Source: Pseudomonadota bacterium (GTDB lineage: Bacteria > Myxococcota > Polyangia > Polyangiales > Polyangiaceae). Taken from it: a stretch of DNA of 12,812 bases. Made by a program: the position numbers and the translations under genes. The stretch spans positions 1 to 12,812 of the forward strand of contig JAEZYO010000198.1 in assembly GCA_023419055.1 (NCBI GenBank), written 5' to 3'. A model generated the notes under the pieces. That model ran no database searches and was not told the origin of the DNA. It was given only the letters and a program-made list of their open reading frames with translations. Shown here piece by piece: positions 7,527-12,812 of this stretch (the stretch's first letter is position 1; each line of letters opens with the position of its first letter).

Positions 7527-10172
7527 GTGCTCGAGGCGAACCGGCCCAACGGTTCGGTGGGTATGTCACCAGCATCGGGTCTCTACGAAGGGCTGCTCGG
7601 GTCTCACCCGCTGCCGCATTGCGTGCTGGGTCCCGACGGTCGGCTCGTCTTCGCGAATCGCGCGTATGAGGCGCTCTTCGGAAGCGCGCTACCCCGCCTG
7701 GACGATCCCGGCGCGAGGGCTCGGCTGTCGGAGGCGCGAGAGCGCGTGCTCGAGGGTGAAGCGCCCGAGCTCTCGTCGATGGCGCTCTTGGCCGTCGACG
7801 GTCGCCGCCTCCACGTCACGTCCAGGCTCTATCGGGTGCAGGCGGAGCAAGAGCGGCACGTCGTCGTCGTCTTCGAGCACGTCGCGGAGCTCTTCCATGG
7901 TGAGGATGATCTGCGCATCCACGCCGAGCTCCTGAACCGCATGACCGAAGCCGTCACGCTGAGCGACGATCACGGCGTGATCGTGTATGCCAACCAGGCC
8001 GCGGAACGGATGTTCGGCTACGGGCCACGCGAGCTCGTCGGAAAGCCCGCGTCCATCAAGGCCTGCGCGGATACCGGCGCGCGCATCGAGCAGGTGACGG
8101 CGGAGCTGCGCGCTCACGGGCACTGGGCCGGCGAGTGGCTGAACGCTCGCAAAGACGGCAGCCGGTTCTACACGCGTACGCGGATCACCGCACTGAATCG
8201 TCACGGCAAGCCCCACTGGCTCAGCGTTCAAGAGGACATCTCGTTCGAGGTAGCGGCCCGTCAGCGGAGCCAGGAGCTCGCGGAGCTCTTGGCCTTCCGT
8301 GAAGAGCAGCTGCGCCTGATCACGGACGCGATGCCCGCGATGATCGGCTACGTGGGGACGGACCTCCGCTACCGCTTCGCGAACGCCAATTATCGCAAGT
8401 GGTTCGGCCTCGAACCGTCGCAAATCGTCGGCCTGCACATGCGCGAGCTCTTGGGCGACGGCTACCCCCCGATGGAACAGCACATCGCGCGCGCTCTCGC
8501 GGGTGAAACGGTGAGCTACGAGCGACCGTTCGTCGCTCGTGACGGCGTGTCGTACACCATGCAGCCGAACTACATCCCGGACTTCGACTCGAACGGCAGG
8601 CTGCGGGGGATCGCTATCCTGGTGCTCGACGTGACGGACCGCCGGCGCGCGGAGATGGCCGTCGAAGACGAGCGGCGCCGCTTCGAGACCGTCTTGATGG
8701 AGGCGCCGGCCGCGATCAGCGTGCGCGGTCTGGACCGCACGTTCTCGGTCGTCAACCCCGTGTACCAGGCGGTCATGGGGTGCAAGGACCTGGTGGGACG
8801 TACGGCGCGAGAAGCGCTGCCGTTCCTGGAGCGCCAGGGATACGCGGACCTGCTGGACGAGGTGTTCACGACCGGCGCGCCGATGAGCCTGCACGAGGCG
8901 CGGCTCGAGCTCGAGAGCTCGGTCCAGGGCAAGACCCAGCGCTACTTCAATCTGAGCTACCAGCCGATGCGCGACGCGGACGGGCACGTGGACTCCGTGG
9001 TCACTTTCGCCGTCGACGTCACGGAGCTCGTGGAGTCACGCCGCCGCGCGGAAGCGCTCGCCGCAGAGGCAGCGGCTGCCAATCGCGCCAAGGACGAGTT
9101 CATCGCGATGCTGAGCCATGAGCTCCGGAACCCGCTCGCGCCCATCCTCTCAGCCGTGGAGTTGATGGGCTTGACCCCTCATGGTCCATTCGAGCGCGAG
9201 CGATCCATCATCGAACGGCGCGTTCGCGACTTGACGCGGCTCGTGGACGACCTGCTCGACGTATCGCGGGTGGCGCGCCAGAAGCTCTCCGTCGAGCACC
9301 GCACGGTGGACCTCGGAGCCTGTCTATCCATGGCGGTCGAGGCGGTGAGGCCCCTGCTCGCTCAGCGCCGGCACGCCTTCTCGTTCGAGATGAATAAGGA
9401 CCTGTACGTCGACGGGGACGCCCTGCGCCTGCAGCAGGTGTTCGGCAACCTCCTGACCAACGCGGCGAAGTACACGCCCATGGGCGGCAGCGTCGCGCTC
9501 TCCGTGGCGCGCGCGGGTGATCACGCCAAAGTCGAGGTTCGCGATTCGGGAGTGGGCTTGAGCGCCGAGATGCGCGACCGCGTGTTCGAACCGTTCGTGC
9601 AGGCGGAGCGCCCGCTCGATCGCGCCGAAGGTGGCCTCGGTCTCGGCCTCGCCATCGTTCGTGGCCTGGTCGAGATGCACGGCGGAAAGGTCGAGGCGCG
9701 GAGTGAGGGAGAGGGCCGCGGCAGCACCTTCGTGGTGACGCTGCCCCTCGCTGCCCAGCGACTCCAGCCGAGCGGAGCCGTCGCAGCGGACCCGCGTGCT
9801 TCGCGCCGGGCCCTGCGCTCGCGTCAGATCTTGCTCGTGGACGACAACGTCGACGCCGCGAACGTGTTGGCAGCCGCCCTCACCTTGCTCGGTCACAGCG
9901 TGCAGACCGCACACGACGGGCCTTCCGCGCTCAGCGTGCTCGAAACCTACTCTCCCGAGATCGCGCTGCTCGACATCGGGCTCCCCGGGATGGACGGCTA
10001 CGAGCTCGCTCGCCGCATCCGCGAGCGCGAGGCACCTCCCCTCCTGATGGCGCTCACCGGCTATGGCGACGTGGCGGCTCGACGCGCGAGCACGAGCGCG
10101 GGCTTCGAGCGACACCTCGTCAAGCCGGTCAAACTAGAGGCGCTGGTCGAGCTCCTCGAGCAAATCGGGTGA
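7527..10172 (+). CDS. Multi-PAS hybrid sensor histidine kinase/response regulator
   Basis: The gene encodes 881 residues from GTG 7527 (GGGAG just ahead); ATG 7563 is an equally plausible start giving 869. Four PAS-type sensor domains lie at about 20-120, 132-245, 260-372 and 384-502, then a coiled segment, then the kinase core. The HisKA phosphoacceptor is His531 in MLSHELRNPLAP. The ATPase has the N box (GNLLTNAAKYT, Asn645), G1 (DSGVGL, 673-678), F box (FEPF) and G2 (GGLGLGLAIV, 702-711). A C-terminal receiver domain (about 767-881) has Asp772/Asp773, phosphoacceptor Asp816 in LLDIGLPGMDGYELA, Thr844 and Lys866. No membrane segment or signal peptide is seen, so it should sense an internal signal. 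PAS 2 and PAS 3 look the most canonical. There is no DNA-binding output, so a separate partner must receive the phosphate. It has its own promoter, and no cognate regulator gene is adjacent. Confidence 0.93.
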   Translation: MLEANRPNGSVGMSPASGLYEGLLGSHPLPHCVLGPDGRLVFANRAYEALFGSALPRLDDPGARARLSEARERVLEGEAPELSSMALLAVDGRRLHVTSRLYRVQAEQERHVVVVFEHVAELFHGEDDLRIHAELLNRMTEAVTLSDDHGVIVYANQAAERMFGYGPRELVGKPASIKACADTGARIEQVTAELRAHGHWAGEWLNARKDGSRFYTRTRITALNRHGKPHWLSVQEDISFEVAARQRSQELAELLAFREEQLRLITDAMPAMIGYVGTDLRYRFANANYRKWFGLEPSQIVGLHMRELLGDGYPPMEQHIARALAGETVSYERPFVARDGVSYTMQPNYIPDFDSNGRLRGIAILVLDVTDRRRAEMAVEDERRRFETVLMEAPAAISVRGLDRTFSVVNPVYQAVMGCKDLVGRTAREALPFLERQGYADLLDEVFTTGAPMSLHEARLELESSVQGKTQRYFNLSYQPMRDADGHVDSVVTFAVDVTELVESRRRAEALAAEAAAANRAKDEFIAMLSHELRNPLAPILSAVELMGLTPHGPFERERSIIERRVRDLTRLVDDLLDVSRVARQKLSVEHRTVDLGACLSMAVEAVRPLLAQRRHAFSFEMNKDLYVDGDALRLQQVFGNLLTNAAKYTPMGGSVALSVARAGDHAKVEVRDSGVGLSAEMRDRVFEPFVQAERPLDRAEGGLGLGLAIVRGLVEMHGGKVEARSEGEGRGSTFVVTLPLAAQRLQPSGAVAADPRASRRALRSRQILLVDDNVDAANVLAAALTLLGHSVQTAHDGPSALSVLETYSPEIALLDIGLPGMDGYELARRIREREAPPLLMALTGYGDVAARRASTSAGFERHLVKPVKLEALVELLEQIG

Positions 10173-10233
10173 GACGGACTCTCGAACGCTCGAGCCCGAC
10201 GTGGAAGAGGTCGCAGCTCTCGGGCCGCCGGCT

Positions 10234-10337
10234 TCACGGCAAGTCCACGAACAGGATGGCCATGCCGAGCGCACTCGCGAGGGCGCTCCCACCGCCGCGG
10301 TGCCGAGACCGACGAGGACGAGGACGACACGGAGCAA
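10234..10337 (-). pseudogene. Possible tiny hydrophobic ORF after the MutS gene, one base out of frame
   Basis: Thirteen bases beyond the MutS-homologue stop, TTG 10337 begins a hydrophobic run LRVVLVLVGLGTAAV on the minus strand. This frame then turns polar and Arg-rich. The frame one base back reads SALASALGMAILFVDLP and stops at TGA 10236-10234. One more G in the GGG at about 10289-10291 would join them into a 34-residue, almost wholly hydrophobic peptide. There is no obvious ribosome site. It may be a real small membrane protein with a frameshift or a chance of composition. Otherwise I see nothing in the 178-base gap 10173-10350 beyond a weak 5-bp hairpin at 10181-10194. Confidence 0.2.
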
Positions 10338-10350
10338 CGCAGACCAAGAA

Positions 10351-12222
10351 CTACTCGAGCGGGACTTCGAGCCCGACGATGCGCATCACTCGCAGCGCGT
10401 TCCCTGCGCGCACCGGCCCCTGGCGGAGCTGATAGTCGAACGTCATCTTCCCGTCCTCCACCGTCTCGCGGAAGTGGACGAGGCGCACCTTCTCCATCAG
10501 CTCGGGAGTCAGGCGGCAGAGCTCGGTGTCGTGCGTCGAGATAGCGCCGATGGCGCCGTGCTTGATGAGCTCGGCGAGCACCCAGCGCGCACCGATCTGG
10601 CGCTCGCGTGAGTTCGTGCCGTGCAAGATCTCGTCGAGCAAGAAGAAGACGGGGAGCGAGCCGTTCGTGCCATCGAGAGCGGCCTTGAGCTTCGACACCT
10701 CGGCGTAGAAGTGGCTGACCCCCTGCTCGAGTGAATCGGAGACGCGGATACTGGTACGGAGCGCGAGGCGCGACAGCTTGAGCTGCTGCGCACAGACCGG
10801 CGCGCCGGCGAGCGCCATGGCGACGGCGAGGCCCATCGAGCGCAGCATGGTGCTCTTGCCGGACATGTTGGAGCCCGTGACCAGGAGCGCCTCACCGGGC
10901 GAGCCGAAGCTCGCGTCGTTCGCGACGCGCCGATCCGCAGGGAGCAGCGGGTGCGCGAGCGCGGTCGCCTCGAAATGAGCGGGGGCGTCGTCCACCTTCG
11001 GGAAGGTCGTGCCCGGCTCGTCGTGCAGGAACGCGGCGAAGGCCGAGAGCGCCTCGAACTCGCCGATGGCCTCGAACCAGGAGCGGAGCTCCTTGCCCGC
11101 GCTCGCCTGCCATGACTCGAGCGCGAGGGTGCACTGGTTGTCGTAAAGGAGGAAGAGATCCGCGAACGGGTGAATGAGCCCGTTGTGACGCAGATCGAAG
11201 TAGCCCACGATGCGCTCGAAGCGCGCCATCAGCTGCGAGGGTGTCTCGCCGGTGCGGCCGAGCCGCTGGCGAATTTCGGTGAGGAGCGGCGCCTTCGCGG
11301 AGAGGCTCTCGAGCAGGCGCAGCATCGCTCCGTAGCGCAGGAACGCACCCTCGTGCTTCGAGACCGCGGTGAAGGCGCGCGTCGCGTCCGCGCGCGTGGC
11401 GCCGAGCACGAGGAGCTGCAGGATCAAGAGAGCCAAGAACGGGATGGGCGTGAACCCGTACATGTAGGCGAGCAGCGCGGCGATGGTGATCGGGGGGAGC
11501 ACCCGGGTCGCGATCACGAACACCCTCTTCTCGCTGAGCGTCGGCTTGCTCTCGGCCCAGTGCAGGAGCGAGGCCGTGTCCGCCGGCCGGCGGAGCACGC
11601 GCTTGTCACCGGCGGAGGAGCGCGCGTGCTCGATCACGCCGAGCGCGAGCGCCTCGAACTCCTGGCGAAGCTCCAGGTTCTCCGCGAGCTCCCGGACCGC
11701 CTCCTGGCGGCGCTCGATGACGCCAGGCTCGGGCGGCGTGGTCGACTTGAGCCAGCTCGACAGCGTGCGCTGGCCGAAGCTCGTGCGGGCGACGCCCAGG
11801 CGCTGGAAGAGCGAGGCGTGACCGAAGAGATCGATGTCGGAGGCGAAGGGGTGCTTGGGCTCGTTGAAGAGCGCGCCGTCGTCGGGGAGCTCGCGGAAGC
11901 GCCCGCTCACGCGCAGCACCGCGTCGGCATTGATTTCGGCAGAGCGCGCGGCGGCCTGCTCGCGGCGCTCCACCTTGCCGTGCCACACGACGAAGCCGGC
12001 GAACGCCACCAGCGAAGCCAGCGCCACCGCGGTCGAGATCTGGGGCGACTGCCCGATCAGGACCAGGATGCCCGACACGACGAGCGTGCCGAAGGCGAGT
12101 CCGCGCAGGTTACCGATGGTGCGCGAGAGCGCGCCCAGGCGGTCGGTCTCCGCCTGGAAGCGCTTCTGACGCTCGCCGTAGAGGGTCGCAAGTTCGAGGG
12201 TGGTCTTGACGGTGGAGCTCAT
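10351..12222 (-). CDS. Membrane-anchored MutS-family ATPase (MutS homologue lacking mismatch-recognition domain)
   Basis: The gene encodes 623 residues from ATG 12222. The C-terminal ATPase (about 415-615) is a MutS domain V. Its Walker A is TGSNMSGKST (449-458), the signature region RTSIRVSDSLEQGVSHFYAE (489-508), the Walker B FFLLDEIL with Asp530/Glu531, then GTNSRER (535-541) and STHD (His564). Ahead of it lies a helical lever-like region (about 125-380). Two hydrophobic hairpins, about 41-57 with 62-80 and about 237-253 with 258-276, imply four membrane spans, the second pair inside the lever part. The family's N-terminal mismatch-binding (F-x-E) and connector domains are absent, and there is no Smr domain as in MutS2. 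It is therefore unlikely to be the replicative mismatch repair protein, and its substrate is unknown. Its start overlaps the cheB-like stop as ATGA, indicating translational coupling. Confidence 0.85.
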   Translation of the reverse strand: MSSTVKTTLELATLYGERQKRFQAETDRLGALSRTIGNLRGLAFGTLVVSGILVLIGQSPQISTAVALASLVAFAGFVVWHGKVERREQAAARSAEINADAVLRVSGRFRELPDDGALFNEPKHPFASDIDLFGHASLFQRLGVARTSFGQRTLSSWLKSTTPPEPGVIERRQEAVRELAENLELRQEFEALALGVIEHARSSAGDKRVLRRPADTASLLHWAESKPTLSEKRVFVIATRVLPPITIAALLAYMYGFTPIPFLALLILQLLVLGATRADATRAFTAVSKHEGAFLRYGAMLRLLESLSAKAPLLTEIRQRLGRTGETPSQLMARFERIVGYFDLRHNGLIHPFADLFLLYDNQCTLALESWQASAGKELRSWFEAIGEFEALSAFAAFLHDEPGTTFPKVDDAPAHFEATALAHPLLPADRRVANDASFGSPGEALLVTGSNMSGKSTMLRSMGLAVAMALAGAPVCAQQLKLSRLALRTSIRVSDSLEQGVSHFYAEVSKLKAALDGTNGSLPVFFLLDEILHGTNSRERQIGARWVLAELIKHGAIGAISTHDTELCRLTPELMEKVRLVHFRETVEDGKMTFDYQLRQGPVRAGNALRVMRIVGLEVPLE

Positions 12223-12812
12223 GCGCCGAGCAGTCGATTGACGACGGGGGCGATGCGCTCGAGCGGGGCGACGGTGTCGACGACGCCGAGCTCGAGGGCC
12301 GCCTTGGGCATCCCATAGACCGTCGAGGTGGACTTGTCTTGTGCGATGGTCGCACCCCCGGCCGCTTTCACGGAGGCGAGGCCGCGCGCGCCGACTTTAC
12401 CCATGCCCGTCAGCACGATCCCGAGGCAGCGCGCGCCGAAATGCTGCGCCGCCGAGGCGAGAGTGACGTCCGCCGCCGGCCGAACGCCGTGCACCGGAGC
12501 GCTGTCGGTCAGGCGCAGGCGCCCACCGCGATCGATGAGCAGATGCGAGCCGCCCGCCGCGACGTAGGCGCGCCCCGGCTCGAGCGCGAGCGAGCTCGGG
12601 TGGTCCCGATCTACCTCGCACACCGGGTACCCGCTCCGCTCGGCGAGCTGATCGGCGAGCGCGCGCGTGAAGCCCGCCGGCAAGTGCTGCACGATCACGA
12701 GCGAGGTCGAGAGCTCGGCGCGCCCGAGCGCGAGCGCGGGCAAGACCTTCACGAGCGCCGCGGGGCCGCCGGTCGAGCTCGCGATCACGACCAAACGATG
12801 ACCGCTCGGCAG
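12219..12812 (-). CDS. CheB-type methylesterase domain, 5' end outside window, catalytic Asp replaced by Val
   Basis: The frame is open to the window edge (upstream codons read LPSGHR before the TTG at 12794), so this is probably the C-terminal part of a longer protein, perhaps with a receiver domain upstream as in canonical CheB. Numbering from TTG 12794, the Ser nucleophile is Ser7 in ASSTGGP and the His is His37 in VIVQHLP. HGVRPAADV (102-110) and QDKSTSTVYGMPKAA (152-166) are also present. CheB removes methyl groups from chemoreceptor glutamates. The triad Asp normally stands in LTGMGxDGA, but here the sequence is LTGMGKVGA with Val134 (codon GTC at 12395-12393; GAC would be Asp). Activity may be lost or altered. 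The stop TGA overlaps the downstream MutS-homologue ATG. No other chemotaxis gene is in view. Confidence 0.85.
   Translation of the reverse strand: MPSGHRLVVIASSTGGPAALVKVLPALALGRAELSTSLVIVQHLPAGFTRALADQLAERSGYPVCEVDRDHPSSLALEPGRAYVAAGGSHLLIDRGGRLRLTDSAPVHGVRPAADVTLASAAQHFGARCLGIVLTGMGKVGARGLASVKAAGGATIAQDKSTSTVYGMPKAALELGVVDTVAPLERIAPVVNRLLGA

Noticed and set aside
7689..8987. 432-codon minus-strand open frame
   Set aside because: It is antisense to the PAS domains of the hybrid kinase, with typical shadow composition.
10181..10194. CTCGA/TCGAG hairpin between the convergent genes
   Set aside because: A 5-bp stem without a T-run is too weak to call a terminator, although the position would suit one.
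11170..12318. 382-codon plus-strand open frame
   Set aside because: It is antisense to the MutS-homologue gene; the translation is Arg/Glu/Ala-rich with no motif.

Overview
This 12.8 kb stretch comes from a high-GC bacterium. The gene content suggests a delta-proteobacterial or myxobacterial-type genome (Myxococcota): a large multi-PAS hybrid histidine kinase, an acyl-CoA desaturase with soluble-type histidine boxes, a fused N-acetylglutamate synthase and a membrane-anchored MutS homologue. The taxonomic call is inference; there is no rRNA or tRNA marker here.

Left end, 1-1962: an accessory region of small genes with lower GC than the rest (32/60 G+C at 661-720, against 42/60 at 6241-6300 in a housekeeping gene). 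It holds the 3' end of one unknown gene, a possible decayed copy of that gene's tail, a headless ORF tail that ends in an ATGA overlap with the next gene, a gene broken by a one-base frameshift, an intact Imm1-like immunity protein, and a second frameshifted small gene. The arrangement looks like a decaying or mis-assembled polymorphic-toxin/immunity (orphan immunity) cassette. An automated caller would probably merge the third and fourth genes into one false 568-1581 protein.

Middle, 2039-7417: ordinary chromosomal genes, all on the plus strand. They are a DUF4380 (mutarotase-fold) protein, a fused amino-acid-kinase-like/GNAT N-acetylglutamate synthase (arginine pathway) whose kinase half has lost its active-site signature, an acyl-CoA desaturase preceded by a 12-bp perfect palindrome, a small single-pass membrane protein, and a plant/trypanosomatid-type cofactor-independent phosphoglycerate mutase (gpmI). 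gpmI is followed by a hairpin terminator.

Right, 7472-12812: a good sigma-70-like promoter leads into an 881-residue soluble hybrid sensor kinase (four PAS domains, HisKA, HATPase, receiver). Convergent to it on the minus strand is a two-gene unit in which a CheB-type methylesterase overlaps a membrane-embedded MutS-family ATPase by ATGA. The CheB carries Val where the catalytic Asp is expected. The MutS homologue lacks the mismatch-recognition domains. A possible tiny membrane ORF, readable only with a one-base correction, follows the MutS gene.

I see no tRNA, rRNA, CRISPR, IS element or att site. I do not see a clearly new multi-gene system. The most unusual items are the broken immunity cassette, the Asp-to-Val CheB coupled to a membrane MutS, and the recurring one-base deficits next to G runs, which may be sequencing errors.
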